A stretch of DNA of 64,000 nucleotides from Chthonobacter albigriseus. GTDB taxonomy: Bacteria > Pseudomonadota > Alphaproteobacteria > Rhizobiales > Pleomorphomonadaceae. A program made the position numbers and the translations under genes. Of the stretch, positions 45,714-55,083 are shown in pieces. The stretch is from NCBI RefSeq assembly GCF_013839445.1, contig NZ_JACDIT010000005.1, positions 124,001 to 188,000 of the forward strand, read 5' to 3'. The notes below the pieces were generated by a model. The model had not been told where the DNA came from. It saw nothing but the letters and a program-made list of their open reading frames with translations, and ran no database searches. How positions within the stretch are numbered: position 1 is the first letter of the stretch; every line of letters begins with the position of its first letter.

Positions 45714-46304
45714 ATGACCGTTCTGTCCATCGTGGGAATTGCAGGCTCGATCTGCGGCGACGCCCGTCTGTTCCATGCCGTGGAGCGGCTGGCCCGGGCG
45801 TCTGGCGAGGAGGCCGACGCGGCGGTCGAGATCGTCGACTACTGCAGCGTCAACGGTGGCGTCCGCAGCGCCCGCTTCCGCACGGAACTCGATGATTCCA
45901 CTCACCAATTCCTCTCCGCCATCGAGTCTGCCGATGCGCTTGTCATCGGCATTCCCTTCGAGCGCGGGTCCATTCCCGGCGTGTTCAAGCACCTCTTCGA
46001 TCTCGCCGATCCCGACGCGCTTGCCGGCAAGCCGGTGCTGACGGTTGCCCGCAGCCCCGCCGACGCGCAGCTCTCCGCCTTCCATCGCCACGTCTCCCTC
46101 TTCCTGGAATCGATCGGCGCCAAGACGGTCGAACCGACGCTTCTGTTCGACAAGGACGAAGTCGGTCGAGATGGCACCGCCGACATCAGGCTGGCCGACA
46201 AAATCAGCAGCCCAGCCAGACACTTGCGTCAGGTTCTCCTGGAGCGGGGCACGCCCCTCTGGCACCGCCGGCCGGCTGGCAACGTGGTCGCGCTCCGCCG
46301 TTGA
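45714..46304 (+). CDS. ssuE: NAD(P)H-dependent FMN reductase (SsuE/MsuE type)
   Basis: Supplies reduced FMN to two-component monooxygenases such as SsuD. 196 residues, a flavodoxin-like fold: IVGIAGSICGDARLF at the flavin phosphate loop (sequence GS near the N-terminus), ALVIGIPFERGSIPGVFKHL and FDKDEVG. GGAGG precedes ATG 45714. It is about 6 kb from ssuD and transcribed away from the rhodanese gene; its divergent gap of 164 bases should hold both promoters. Confidence 0.85.
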   Translation: MTVLSIVGIAGSICGDARLFHAVERLARASGEEADAAVEIVDYCSVNGGVRSARFRTELDDSTHQFLSAIESADALVIGIPFERGSIPGVFKHLFDLADPDALAGKPVLTVARSPADAQLSAFHRHVSLFLESIGAKTVEPTLLFDKDEVGRDGTADIRLADKISSPARHLRQVLLERGTPLWHRRPAGNVVALRR

Positions 46305-46389
46305 CGCGGCAGAACGGCACCGCCTACGAGCGCCTGCGCGATTGCCCCGATTCCGCCGGCTGCCATGTCGGCTGATCCCCCGCGCCCGC

Positions 46390-46479
46390 ATCGCGGTGGC
46401 GGAGATCCTCGAAACCATGACCCTCGCCGGGATGGCGACGGCGGAGGATCCGGAGGCCTTAGTGGCCGTCGAAGCCTGA
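46390..46479 (+). pseudogene. Possible gene remnant between ssuE and the peroxiredoxin-like gene
   Basis: About 30 codons (RIAVAEILETMTLAGM..., ending at TGA 46477) have natural codon use and composition, unlike the arginine-rich stretch before them. It has no own start and no recognised family. It may be the tail of a deleted gene, or chance. Confidence 0.25.
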
Positions 46480-46483
46480 TCTC

Positions 46484-47113
46484 TCAGGCCGCCAGCGCCA
46501 CCCGCACCGCGTCGGTCACATCCGTGCGCGGCCCGATCCGGCCTGTGTGCGCAAACACCTGATAGTGCCGGTCCGCTCCGATCAGCAAGGTCGCGGCCAC
46601 CGGCAATTGCCCGCTCGCCTCGCCGTTCCAGACCTGGATCCGAACCCCGGACGAGCGCAACGCCGACCTCACCTCGGCCTCGATGCGGAAAGCCAGCCCC
46701 ACCGACAGAGCGAAACGAGATCCGTGGTCGTGCACGGCGAGGAAACCCAGTCCGTTTCGTTCGATCGTCCCGTGCAGGCGCTTCACCGCCTCCGGCGACA
46801 CGGCCACCACCCCGTAGCCGCGCTCGGCCAGCCGCTCCCGGTAGCCCTCCAGCTCCTGGAGGGCGCGGGTACACGGCTCCGACCAGCCGCCGACATAGAA
46901 GGTCAGCAGCACGCCGCGCTGCGCGAATGTCCTGGTGAGGTCCACCGGCCGGTCGTGGCCGTCCTCCAGCACCGGCAGGGTGACGGCCGCCGCCGAATGA
47001 ATCTGGTCATGAATCAGTCGCTCGGCGACGGCCGCCGACTGCGCGAGGATCGACGGGAACCGCCGCTCCTGGGCGCTGGGTGACGGCAGCAGGGCGGTAG
47101 AAGCGGCGGACAT
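46484..47113 (-). CDS. Single-cysteine AhpC/TSA-like protein of the sfnB cluster
   Basis: 209 residues, thioredoxin-like fold of the AhpC/TSA type: LLTFYVGGWSEPCTRAL, then GYGVVAVSPEAVKRL. The only cysteine, Cys81 in SEPC, fits the peroxidatic position, though the usual TP-x-x-C context is replaced. It starts 32 bases behind the SfnB-like gene and is last of the five-gene minus-strand unit. Likely protects the oxygenase pathway from peroxide made by free reduced flavin; that role is inferred. Confidence 0.76.
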   Translation of the reverse strand: MSAASTALLPSPSAQERRFPSILAQSAAVAERLIHDQIHSAAAVTLPVLEDGHDRPVDLTRTFAQRGVLLTFYVGGWSEPCTRALQELEGYRERLAERGYGVVAVSPEAVKRLHGTIERNGLGFLAVHDHGSRFALSVGLAFRIEAEVRSALRSSGVRIQVWNGEASGQLPVAATLLIGADRHYQVFAHTGRIGPRTDVTDAVRVALAA

Positions 47114-47144
47114 CGGCGTCTCTCCTTGGTGGGTTGACGGAAGG

Positions 47145-48407
47145 TCAGAGGGCACCGTGCCGCGGGGGCAGCACGCCGTTGAGCACGTAGTTCCCGATGT
47201 TGACGTACTTGTAGCGAACCGGGTCATGCAGGGTGTGGGTGCGGGCGTTGCGCCAGTGCCGGTCGAACCCGAACTGCTCCAGCGTCGACCGCGCGCCGGT
47301 CAGCTCGAACAGCTTGCTCGCGACGTGAACTGCCACCTCCGTTACCAGCGCTTTGGCCTCCGCCACCGCGATCGAGGCCTCCGCCACGCTTTCGGTGGTC
47401 GGCGCGGCGACGGCCAGATCGGTGAACCGGCCAGCTCGCTCCACCAGGGCCTCGGCGCTATGCACCCGGACGACCAGATCCCCCACGGCGGCGATCACAT
47501 GCGGATCCTCCGAGCCGTGCGCATAGGTCGTCTCGAACCACGGTCGCGCGTTCTTCTTGGTGAAGGCGATCGCGTCCTTCAGCGCCGCCCGGGCGATCCC
47601 GAGATCCACCGCCGCATGAACGATCTGCGCGATCGGCCCCATCGGCGTCGGCACGTCGAACACCGTCTGGTGCGGCACCACCTGGAAGGCGGAAACCTCG
47701 ATGTCGTCGAACGTCGACGTGCCGCTGCCAGTTGTCCGCTGCCCGAAGCCGGTCCAGTCGTCGATCAGGGTGACGCCCGGCGTCGATCGCTCCAGGAACA
47801 CGAGATGCGACCGGCCGTCCGCGTCGGCCGCGACCACCACCAGCACATGGGCGAACAGCGAGCCGGTGGAATAGAATTTCTGCCCGTCGAGCACGAAGCC
47901 GTCGCCCTTCGGGACGATCCGCGTCTTGAAGTCCACCGGCGTCTTGCCGCCGATTTCCGTGAAGCAGTTCCCGAGCCTGTCACCGTCGAGGATGCGCTCG
48001 AACGACACCCGCTTCTGCGCCTCCGACGCCCCGAGCCGGATCGCCTCCACCATGTAGTGGTGGTTCTGCGGGATCTGCCCGATCGAGGCGTCCGCCTCCG
48101 AGATGATCGCCGTCACCTCCGCCAGCGTGCCTGCCGAAACGCCCGGACCGCCGTAGGCCTTCGGAACGAGCAGGCCCCATAGCCCGCTTTGCGAATAGCG
48201 ATCGATCTCGGCGAGCGGCAGCTGCCGCGTCCGGTCGCGTTCCACAGCCCCGGCGGCCAGCACCGGGGCCAGCTCGCGGGCGATCGCGATCGCCTCCGCG
48301 TCTGAGCCGATCCGGTGCGCACGCGTCCGGCGCGACGGGATGTGCGGGGCCGGGCGCGAGCCCGCCGGCGCGGCGGCGAAATGCAGGGTGCGATCGTGAT
48401 CGGTCAT
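47145..48407 (-). CDS. sfnB: SfnB-family flavoprotein, acyl-CoA dehydrogenase fold (copy 1)
   Basis: 420 residues with the acyl-CoA dehydrogenase/DszC fold: N-terminal helical domain with YSQSGLWGLLVPKAYGG, beta domain with GQKFYSTGSLFAHV and GFGQRTTGSGTSTF, and C-terminal helices ending in TLHDPVRYKYVNIGNY. This matches the SfnB group used in dimethyl sulfone and related sulfur assimilation. It is a paralogue, not a near copy, of the gene at 48448-49710. Both probably use reduced FMN from the flavin reductase in the same unit; substrate unknown. Confidence 0.87.
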   Translation of the reverse strand: MTDHDRTLHFAAAPAGSRPAPHIPSRRTRAHRIGSDAEAIAIARELAPVLAAGAVERDRTRQLPLAEIDRYSQSGLWGLLVPKAYGGPGVSAGTLAEVTAIISEADASIGQIPQNHHYMVEAIRLGASEAQKRVSFERILDGDRLGNCFTEIGGKTPVDFKTRIVPKGDGFVLDGQKFYSTGSLFAHVLVVVAADADGRSHLVFLERSTPGVTLIDDWTGFGQRTTGSGTSTFDDIEVSAFQVVPHQTVFDVPTPMGPIAQIVHAAVDLGIARAALKDAIAFTKKNARPWFETTYAHGSEDPHVIAAVGDLVVRVHSAEALVERAGRFTDLAVAAPTTESVAEASIAVAEAKALVTEVAVHVASKLFELTGARSTLEQFGFDRHWRNARTHTLHDPVRYKYVNIGNYVLNGVLPPRHGAL

Positions 48408-48447
48408 GGGTCTCGGCGTCGGGTTATGCGGGGGATGGCCGGCCGGC

Positions 48448-49710
48448 TCAGTTCCAGGGATGGCGCACCGGTTTCACGCCGTTCAGGTGGAAGTTGCCGA
48501 TGTGGAAGTACTTCCAGCGCACCGGGTCGTGCAGCGTGTGCGTCCGTGCGTTCCGCCAGTGCCGGTCAAGTCCGTGGGCGGCAAGCGTCGAGCGTGTGCC
48601 GGCCAGTTCGAACAGCTTGTTGGTGGCCAGGATGGCGGCATCGGTGGTCAGTACCTTCGCTTCCGCCGTCACCAGCGCGGCCGCGGCGACCGTGTCTTCG
48701 TTGGGATCGGCGAGCGCCACGTCGATCAGCCGGCCCGCCTTCTCCAGGATCGCCTCGGCGGCATGGATGCGGATGACGATGTCTCCGATCGCTGCGATCG
48801 TGAACGGGTCCTTGGAGGCCCACTCCTCGCCGCTGTCGATCCACGGCCGCGACTTGGTGCGCACGAAGGCGATCGTGTCGTCCAGCGCGCCTTTGGCGAT
48901 GCCCGCGTCGATCGCCGCCTGGATGATCTGCGAGATCGGCCCGGCCGCCGTCGGCCGGTCGAAGGCCTTCCAGGTCGGCACCACCCGGCTGGCGGGAACC
49001 CGCACGTTGACGAGCTTCACGGTTCCGGAGGCCGTCGTCCGCTGGCCGAAGCTGGACCAGTCGTTGATCACCGTCAGCCCGGCTGTGTCGCGGTCGACGA
49101 AGATCAGGTGCCCGTTGCCGGCTTCGTCGACGGCCACCACCTGGACGATGTGCGCCAGCAGCGCGCCGGTGGTGTAGAACTTCTCTCCGTTGATCACGAC
49201 GTCGTCGCCGTCCGGCCGGAAGGTGGTCTCGAAGTTGGCCACCGTCTTGGAGTTCTTCTCCGAGAAGGCGTTGCCGAAGCGGATGCCGCGCAGCACCTCG
49301 CCGAACAGGAAGCGCTTCTGCTCCTCGGTGGCGTCCGCGTCGATGTGGGGATTGGTCGCCAGGTGGTTCTGCGTGATCTGCGCGATCGACGGGTCGGCCG
49401 CCGCGATGATCTTGATGACCTCCGCCAGCGTCGCATAGGAGACCTCCGCGCCGCCGTAGGCCTTGGGAATGTTGATGCCCCACAGACCGCTCTGGCTGTA
49501 GGCGTCGATTTCCTCGAGCGGCAGCACGCCGTCGCGGTCCCGCTCCGCGGCGCCGACGGCGAACGCGGCGGCGAGCTTCTTTGCGATCAGGATCGCCTCC
49601 TCGTCGGAGGTGATCACATGGGCTGGCGTCGCCGGTCTCGGCCGCGGCGGGAAGGTCTGGTCGGGTACGTTGACCCGGGGTCTGTTCCTGATGTCGAGAA
49701 CGGCGGACAT
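48448..49710 (-). CDS. sfnB: SfnB-family flavoprotein, acyl-CoA dehydrogenase fold (copy 2)
   Basis: 420 residues, the same length and order of motifs as its neighbour: YSQSGLWGINIPKAYGG, GEKFYTTGALLAHI, SFGQRTTASGTVKL, and HWRNARTHTLHDPVRWKY at the C-terminus. The substrate-side residues differ (for example NHLATNPHIDAD against NHHYMVEAIRLG), which suggests two substrates. It follows the monooxygenase gene by 49 bases. Confidence 0.87.
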   Translation of the reverse strand: MSAVLDIRNRPRVNVPDQTFPPRPRPATPAHVITSDEEAILIAKKLAAAFAVGAAERDRDGVLPLEEIDAYSQSGLWGINIPKAYGGAEVSYATLAEVIKIIAAADPSIAQITQNHLATNPHIDADATEEQKRFLFGEVLRGIRFGNAFSEKNSKTVANFETTFRPDGDDVVINGEKFYTTGALLAHIVQVVAVDEAGNGHLIFVDRDTAGLTVINDWSSFGQRTTASGTVKLVNVRVPASRVVPTWKAFDRPTAAGPISQIIQAAIDAGIAKGALDDTIAFVRTKSRPWIDSGEEWASKDPFTIAAIGDIVIRIHAAEAILEKAGRLIDVALADPNEDTVAAAALVTAEAKVLTTDAAILATNKLFELAGTRSTLAAHGLDRHWRNARTHTLHDPVRWKYFHIGNFHLNGVKPVRHPWN

Positions 49711-49759
49711 GGGTTATCTCCTGGAGGTCGACGGGTGGAAGGGAGCGCTGTCCGAGGTT

Positions 49760-51166
49760 CTATTCGGCCGCTGCCGCGGCCGCCTCCTGGCGCTTGACGG
49801 CTTCGATGTCGCGATAGCGGGCGCCCGGGTGCGGCGCCGCGAGCCGCGGTCCGTCGCCGAACAGCTTGTGCCGGAGGGTTCCGCGCGTGTAAGCCTTCGG
49901 GTAGGCGCCGCGCCGCTGCAGCTCCGGCACCAGCAGTTCGACCACGTCCTCGAAGGTCTCCGGCGTGACGGCATAGGCGAGGTTGAAGCCGTCGACGTCG
50001 GTCTCCTCCTGCCAGGACTGCAGGATGTCGGCGACCGTCGTTGGCGAGCCCACCGACACCGGGCCGACGCCGCCGATGCCGCCCCATTGGGCCAGCTCGT
50101 CGATCGTCCAGGTCTTCTCCGGATCGCCCTCCGCCAGCGCCTCGACGAGCGAGATCACCGCGTTGGTCTCAACCTTGCGCACCAGGTCCGTCGGTGCGTA
50201 CTGGCCGAAGTCGATGCCGGTCCAGCCGGACCAGAACACCAGCGAGCCGTCGCGGGTGAAATACTGCTGGTATTCGCGGAACTTCGCCTCGGCGATGCCG
50301 TCGGTTTCGCCGAGGATCACGGTGTGGAGGTTGTAGATCTTGATCTTGTACGGGTCGCGCCCGGCCGCGGCGGCACGCGCCCGGATGTCCTTCACATAGG
50401 CCTTCAGGATCGTCTTGGTGGGCGCGGCGACGAACACGCACTCGGCGTGCTGGGCGGCGAAGCGCCGGCCGGCGTTCGACGCTCCCGCCTGGTAGAGCAC
50501 CGGCGTGCGCTGCGGCGAGGGCTCCGACAGGTGGTATCCCGGCACCTCGAAGTAGCGGCCCTTGTGGCCGATCTCGTGCACCTTCTCCGGGTGGGTGAAG
50601 ATTCGCTTCTCCCGGTCGCGCACGACGGCGCCGTCCTCCCAGCTGCCTTCGAGCAGCTTGTAGAGCACCTCCAGATACTCATCCGCCACGTCGTAGCGGT
50701 CGTCGTGGCGCTTCAGGCCGCCCTGGCCGATGTTCTTGGCGCCGCTCTCCAGGTAGCTGGTGACGATGTTCCAGCCGACCCGCCCCTCGGTCAGGTGGTC
50801 GGCCGTGGAGAGTCGGCGGGCGAAGGTGTAGGGGTGCTCGAAGGAGATCGACGCGGTGATCCCGAACCCCAGGTGCTCCGTTACGTAGGCCATGGCGGGC
50901 ACGACCTGCAGCGGGTCGTTGACCGGGATCTGCGCGGCGTGCAGCAGCGCGTTGCGGTTGTCGCTCTTGTAGACGTCGTAGTAGCCGATCACGTCGGCGA
51001 TGAAGATGCCGTCGAAGATCCCCTGTTCCAGGATCTGCGCCAGATCCGTCCAGTACTCCAGGTCCTTGTAGCGCCACGACGTGTCGCGCGGGTGCGCCCA
51101 CAGCCCCGGCGACTGGTGCCCGACGCAGTTCATGTCGAAGGCGTTGAAGCGGATCTGGCGCGTCAT
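49760..51166 (-). CDS. LLM-class flavin-dependent monooxygenase (NtaA/SnaA/DszA family)
   Basis: 468 residues, a TIM-barrel luciferase-like enzyme that uses reduced FMN. FDGIFIADVIGYYDVY, GFGITASISFEHPYTFAR, RVGWNIVTSYLESGAKN and PVLYQAGASNAGRRFAA are family signatures. ATG 51166 (MTRQIRFNAF) is used. It lies 19 bases behind the flavin reductase gene, its likely electron source. In sulfur context it could act on sulfones, dimethyl sulfide or sulfonates; the substrate cannot be read. Confidence 0.88.
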   Translation of the reverse strand: MTRQIRFNAFDMNCVGHQSPGLWAHPRDTSWRYKDLEYWTDLAQILEQGIFDGIFIADVIGYYDVYKSDNRNALLHAAQIPVNDPLQVVPAMAYVTEHLGFGITASISFEHPYTFARRLSTADHLTEGRVGWNIVTSYLESGAKNIGQGGLKRHDDRYDVADEYLEVLYKLLEGSWEDGAVVRDREKRIFTHPEKVHEIGHKGRYFEVPGYHLSEPSPQRTPVLYQAGASNAGRRFAAQHAECVFVAAPTKTILKAYVKDIRARAAAAGRDPYKIKIYNLHTVILGETDGIAEAKFREYQQYFTRDGSLVFWSGWTGIDFGQYAPTDLVRKVETNAVISLVEALAEGDPEKTWTIDELAQWGGIGGVGPVSVGSPTTVADILQSWQEETDVDGFNLAYAVTPETFEDVVELLVPELQRRGAYPKAYTRGTLRHKLFGDGPRLAAPHPGARYRDIEAVKRQEAAAAAAE

Positions 51167-51185
51167 CGGCTGGCTCCCTTTCCGG

Positions 51186-51701
51186 TCAGTCCGAGAACCG
51201 GCCGTAGCGGCCGTTGGCATAGACGAGGGACGAACCGCCCCCGACGGTGACGGCCCGCACGCGGCCGAGGATGATCGCGTGGCTGTGCCGCTCGATCGCC
51301 TCCTCCACCTCGCAATCGATCGCCGACAGCGCCCCGATCAGCACGGGTGCGCCGGTTACCAGCGTCACCCAGTCCGCGCCCTCGTAGCGGGCCGGGCCTT
51401 TCAGCCCGCCGCGTCCGGCGAAGCGGTCGGCGATCGGCTGCTGGTCTTCGGACAGGATGTTGACCGCGAAGTGCCCGAACCGCCGGATCACCGGCCATGT
51501 CGACGAGGCGAGGTTGATGTTCACCACCATGGTCGGCGGCTCAACCGACAGCGACGTCGCCGACGTCACCGTCGCTCCGGTGCGATCGTCGCCGATCCCC
51601 GCCGTGATGACCGACACGCCGCCGGCGAGTGTGCGCATGGCCTGTCGCAGGGTGGCCGCGTCCGCCGGGAGGTGCTGGTCGGGGGAGAGGGCGATCGTCA
51701 T
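51186..51701 (-). CDS. Flavin reductase (HpaC/NtaB/DszD-like)
   Basis: 171 residues of the Flavin_Reduct split-barrel family: [14 protein letters not shown] at the N-terminus, [37 protein letters not shown] and [15 protein letters not shown]. It is first in the five-gene minus-strand unit (reductase, LLM monooxygenase, two SfnB, AhpC-like) and divergent from ssuD. It would provide reduced FMN to three flavoenzymes of the unit. The short carboxy-terminus [11 protein letters not shown] is normal. Confidence 0.88.
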   Translation of the reverse strand: MTIALSPDQHLPADAATLRQAMRTLAGGVSVITAGIGDDRTGATVTSATSLSVEPPTMVVNINLASSTWPVIRRFGHFAVNILSEDQQPIADRFAGRGGLKGPARYEGADWVTLVTGAPVLIGALSAIDCEVEEAIERHSHAIILGRVRAVTVGGGSSLVYANGRYGRFSD

Positions 51702-51925
51702 GGTCTGAACTTCCTGCCGCGAGAGCCGTAGAGCGGGCCGCCGCGGGGAAGGGCGGCTGGCCTGTTGGGTCTGCTACGGAGGATGCGGCTTCAGAACCAG
51801 AATTGTCGACTAAGTTTATAGCTTTTATAGATCGATCCGTAGAACGCGTTTTCACCAGCGGCCGGACAGGCGAACGACCTCGCCCGGCGCTGCCGATTTT
51901 GCCCGGCAAGCCAAAGGAGCGACCG
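51702..51925. promoter_or_regulatory. Divergent control region of the flavin reductase unit and ssuD
   Basis: A gap of 224 bases. It holds CCGTAGAGCG at 51726-51735 and CCGTAGAACG at 51837-51846 (plus strand), with AT-rich DNA TTTATAGCTTTTATAGATC at 51815-51833 between them. The first word is identical to one upstream of the oxygenase-metY unit. A shared sulfur-responsive regulator (LysR-type CysB/SsuR would be the usual one) may bind; no regulator gene is seen in the region. Confidence 0.5.
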
Positions 51926-53098
51926 ATGTCGAACACTGCCCCCGACCGCATCAACGTGCTGTGGTTTCTTCCGACCCACGGCGACAGCCGTTACCTCGGC
52001 ACCTCGATCGGCGGCCGCAGCGTGGACCTGAACTACCTCAAGCAGGTGGCCCAGGCGGCCGATCAGCTCGGCTACTTCGGCGTGCTCATTCCCACCGGCA
52101 AGAGCTGCGAGGACAGCTGGATCGTCGCCTCCGCGCTGGTGCCCCTCACCGAGAAGCTGCGCTACCTCGTGGCCGTCCGCCCCGGCCTGATACCGCCGAC
52201 GCTCGCCGCGCGGATGACGGCCACCCTCGACCGGCTGTCCAACGGCCGCCTGCTGATCAACGTCGTCACCGGTGGCGATCCCGTGGAGAACAAGGGCGAC
52301 GGCATCCACCTTTCGCACGCCGAGCGCTACGAGATCACCGAGGAGTTCCTCGACATCTACAAGCGCATTCTCGCCGGCGAGACGGTCTCGGCGAAGACGA
52401 ACCAGTACGACATCGAGGACGCCCAGCTGATGTTCCCGCCGGTGCAGCAGCCGCACCCGCCGATCTACTTCGGCGGCTCTTCGGAGGCGGGCATCAAGGT
52501 TGCGGCGAAGACCATCGACAAGTACCTGACCTGGGGCGAGCCTCCGGCCGACGTCGCCGAAAAAGTCGCCGCGGTGCGCAAGGCGGCCGCCACCGAGGGC
52601 CGCGAGGTCTCGTTCGGCATCCGTCTGCATGTTATCGTGCGCGAGACGGCAGCCGAGGCCTGGAAGGCGGCCGACGACCTCATCAAGTATGTCGACGACA
52701 CCACCATCGCAGCCGCCCAGAAGGTCTTCGCCCGCATGGACTCCGTCGGCCAGAGCCGGATGAGCCGCCTGCACGGCGGCCAGCGCGACAAGCTGGAGAT
52801 CAGCCCCAACCTGTGGGCCGGCGTCGGCCTTGTCCGCGGCGGTGCGGGTACCGCTCTCGTCGGTGATCCCGACCAGGTGAAGGCCCGCATCGAGGAGTAC
52901 CGCGAGATCGGCATCGACACCTTCGTCCTGTCCGGCTATCCGCACCTGGAGGAGGCTTGGCGCTTCGGCGAGCTCGTGCTGCCGAACCTGCCGACCGCCC
53001 ATCCGGTGCCCCGCCGGAGCGCGAGCATCAACACCGGGCCCTTCGGCGAGACCATCGCCAACGACATCCGTCCGGGTTTGAAAGCCTCCGCATCGTGA
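51926..53098 (+). CDS. ssuD: FMNH2-dependent alkanesulfonate monooxygenase
   Basis: Cleaves alkanesulfonates to aldehyde and sulfite with reduced FMN and oxygen. 390 residues. [15 protein letters not shown] with the family Cys (Cys 54 region is GKSCEDSW), [32 protein letters not shown] and [14 protein letters not shown] are SsuD motifs. AAAGGAG lies 7 bases before the ATG. It overlaps the next gene by 4 bases and is separate from ssuACB, about 7 kb away. Confidence 0.95.
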   Translation: MSNTAPDRINVLWFLPTHGDSRYLGTSIGGRSVDLNYLKQVAQAADQLGYFGVLIPTGKSCEDSWIVASALVPLTEKLRYLVAVRPGLIPPTLAARMTATLDRLSNGRLLINVVTGGDPVENKGDGIHLSHAERYEITEEFLDIYKRILAGETVSAKTNQYDIEDAQLMFPPVQQPHPPIYFGGSSEAGIKVAAKTIDKYLTWGEPPADVAEKVAAVRKAAATEGREVSFGIRLHVIVRETAAEAWKAADDLIKYVDDTTIAAAQKVFARMDSVGQSRMSRLHGGQRDKLEISPNLWAGVGLVRGGAGTALVGDPDQVKARIEEYREIGIDTFVLSGYPHLEEAWRFGELVLPNLPTAHPVPRRSASINTGPFGETIANDIRPGLKASAS

Positions 53099-54513
53099 CA
53101 ACCGTCGCCATCATCGGCGGCGGTTTCACCGGGGCGGCGGTAGCCATCCATCTCGCCGCGGCCGTCCCGACCCGGACCACGCGCATCGTCGTGTTCGAAC
53201 CGCGCCGTCGGCTGGGCGCCGGCCTGGCCTACGACACCGAGGACCCGACGCACCGGATCAACGTTCCAGCCGCCCGGATGAGCGTTGTTCCCGGCGACGA
53301 CGAGCATTTCGTCCGCTGGCTTGCGTCAGTCGGCGAGCCCGCGGACGATCCGCAAGCCTTTCGGCCGGACGGGACGGTCTTTCCCAAGCGGGGACTGTTC
53401 GGCCGCTACGTCGCCGCGCAGATCGCGCCGCTGGTCTCGCGCGGCATCGTCGAATACGTCCGGGAAGCCGTGGCCGACGTCGGCCGGTCGGACGGCCGGT
53501 GGGTCCTCACGACGGCCTCGGGCGCGAAGCTGGCAGCGGACGTCGTCGTCAACGCCACGACCCATCCGCCACCATCGCCGCCCGCGGCGCTCCGGCCGCT
53601 GGGCGGACACCCGCGCTTCATCGCCGACCCGAACGGCGCCGGTGCTCTCGAAGGGATCGGCGCCGCGGACCGTGTCCTGCTGGTCGGCACGGGTCTGACC
53701 GGCGCCGACGTGATCGCGTCGCTGACGGCGCGCGGCCACTACGGCAAGATCCTGGCCGTCTCGCGACACGGTCTGGTGTCGCGGGGGCACGCACCGGTCC
53801 CGCAGGAGCCGTTCGGCGACTTCCTGGCCCGGCCTGCGTCCACCGCCCTTTCCCTGCTGCGGACGACGCGCCGAACCGTCCGCGAAGCGGCCGAACGGGG
53901 GATCACCTGGCATGCGGTGTTCGACGCGCTCCGCGGCCAGGGTCAGGACATCTGGACCGCCTTGCCGGTGCCCGAGCGCCGGAGGCTCGTGCGCCATCTG
54001 CGCTCCTACTGGGACGTCCACCGCTTCCGGATCGCACCGCAGGTCGAGGACGCGTTGGAGCAGCGCCTGGCGGACGGTTCGCTGGAGGTCCGGGCGGCAA
54101 GCCTGAAGGCTGCGGGCATCGGCGAGGACGGCACGCTCTCCGTCGACCTTCGGCGCCGCGGCGGACGCGAGATCACACAGGAAACGGCCGACGTGGTCGT
54201 GGTGGCGACCGGTCCCGCCCATGGCTCGATCCTGGAGGCCCAGCCGCATCTCGCATCGCTGGCAGCCGCCGGTCTGGTCGTGCTCGACGAAATCGGCCTC
54301 GGCCTTTCCTGCGATCGCTCCGGCCGCGCCCTCGACCGCTCCGGACAGCCCGTGCCGACCTTCCTGATCGCGGGACCGCTCGCCCGTGGCACCTTCGGCG
54401 AACTGATGGGCTTGCCGCAAGTCAGCACCTACGCCGCCTTCATCGCCGCCGAACTCGCATCCATGGCGAGAGTACCTTCCATGGTGACGGGAACCTCGAC
54501 GAAACGACGCTAA
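53095..54513 (+). CDS. FAD/NAD(P)-binding oxidoreductase coupled to ssuD
   Basis: 472 residues starting at GTG 53095, overlapping the ssuD stop (GTGA). [20 protein letters not shown] is an FAD-binding Rossmann motif; [29 protein letters not shown] and the second dinucleotide-binding [15 protein letters not shown] follow. This is the NAD_binding_9 type of FAD protein often found with sulfonate genes. A tight operon with ssuD suggests a role in electron supply or in handling the product aldehyde or sulfite. Function not known. Confidence 0.84.
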   Translation: MTTVAIIGGGFTGAAVAIHLAAAVPTRTTRIVVFEPRRRLGAGLAYDTEDPTHRINVPAARMSVVPGDDEHFVRWLASVGEPADDPQAFRPDGTVFPKRGLFGRYVAAQIAPLVSRGIVEYVREAVADVGRSDGRWVLTTASGAKLAADVVVNATTHPPPSPPAALRPLGGHPRFIADPNGAGALEGIGAADRVLLVGTGLTGADVIASLTARGHYGKILAVSRHGLVSRGHAPVPQEPFGDFLARPASTALSLLRTTRRTVREAAERGITWHAVFDALRGQGQDIWTALPVPERRRLVRHLRSYWDVHRFRIAPQVEDALEQRLADGSLEVRAASLKAAGIGEDGTLSVDLRRRGGREITQETADVVVVATGPAHGSILEAQPHLASLAAAGLVVLDEIGLGLSCDRSGRALDRSGQPVPTFLIAGPLARGTFGELMGLPQVSTYAAFIAAELASMARVPSMVTGTSTKRR

Positions 54514-55083
54514 TGGGCGTTCGGGCACCCTTTCCAAATTTGGATCAGCTCGCGACCTGATGTCGAGCCAAAGAGCATAGCGTCTTTCACGGACAGGATT
54601 CAGCTTCGGTGTCCGAGTTTTGCCGGCTTGCCTTGCGCTCGGCGGGGGGGTGGAGACGGGTTTGCGCCGTCGGGCGGGCGATCAAGCCGCCGGGCGGGGC
54701 GCGGTTTGCGGGTTCTCTTTTCCAAAGTGGCGACATCTCAGAGGTGCCGGCGGACGGACGACGTCGCGGCGGTGGGGCAGGCGCGCGTCGAGATGTCGTG
54801 GAAGCCGCCGGACGGGGAGCAGTAGTTCCTGAGGATCGGCGGGGTGCGATCCAGACAGGCTGGCGGGGTGAGCGACTGCGGATGGCGGCTTGCGGGGCGG
54901 GGCGCTGCGGGCAGGCATGGTCGGATAATTGCATATGAGATGGTCCGCTGCGGCCGTGACCTGTCGGGCTGCCTGCTCGACGGGGTGGAGCGATCGATCG
55001 CAGGGCGGGGGGATGCGATGGGCAAACGGACGGAGGCTGGCACGAACCCGCGCCGGTGCGGCGACGGGCGCTAGCGCAGGGGG
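54514..55083. other. 570-base gap with no convincing gene
   Basis: Overlapping frames here are arginine- and alanine-rich shadows. A possible -10 GATAAT lies at about 54930-54935 before CATATG. This is also where the base skew returns to G-rich, so it may contain the right border of the sulfur island. Confidence 0.4.

Larger units (their letters stand above)
30762..54513. mobile_element. Candidate genomic island carrying organosulfur genes, tRNA-Glu bordered
   Basis: The left edge is a tRNA-Glu gene followed by a tyrosine-integrase fragment. The content is accessory (sulfur scavenging). Hand counts of 60-base lines on the given strand show G>C outside (29581: 31 to 16; 56161: 28 to 15) and C>G inside (38701: 18 to 24; 52201: 18 to 25), for genes on either strand. 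No second copy of the tRNA 3' end was found near 54.5 kb, so the right edge is only approximate and the insertion is not proven. Confidence 0.4.

Noticed and set aside
54514-55083. A copy of the tRNA-Glu 3' end as the right attachment site of the island
   Set aside because: No match to the tRNA 3' part was found by eye in this gap; the right border remains unknown.
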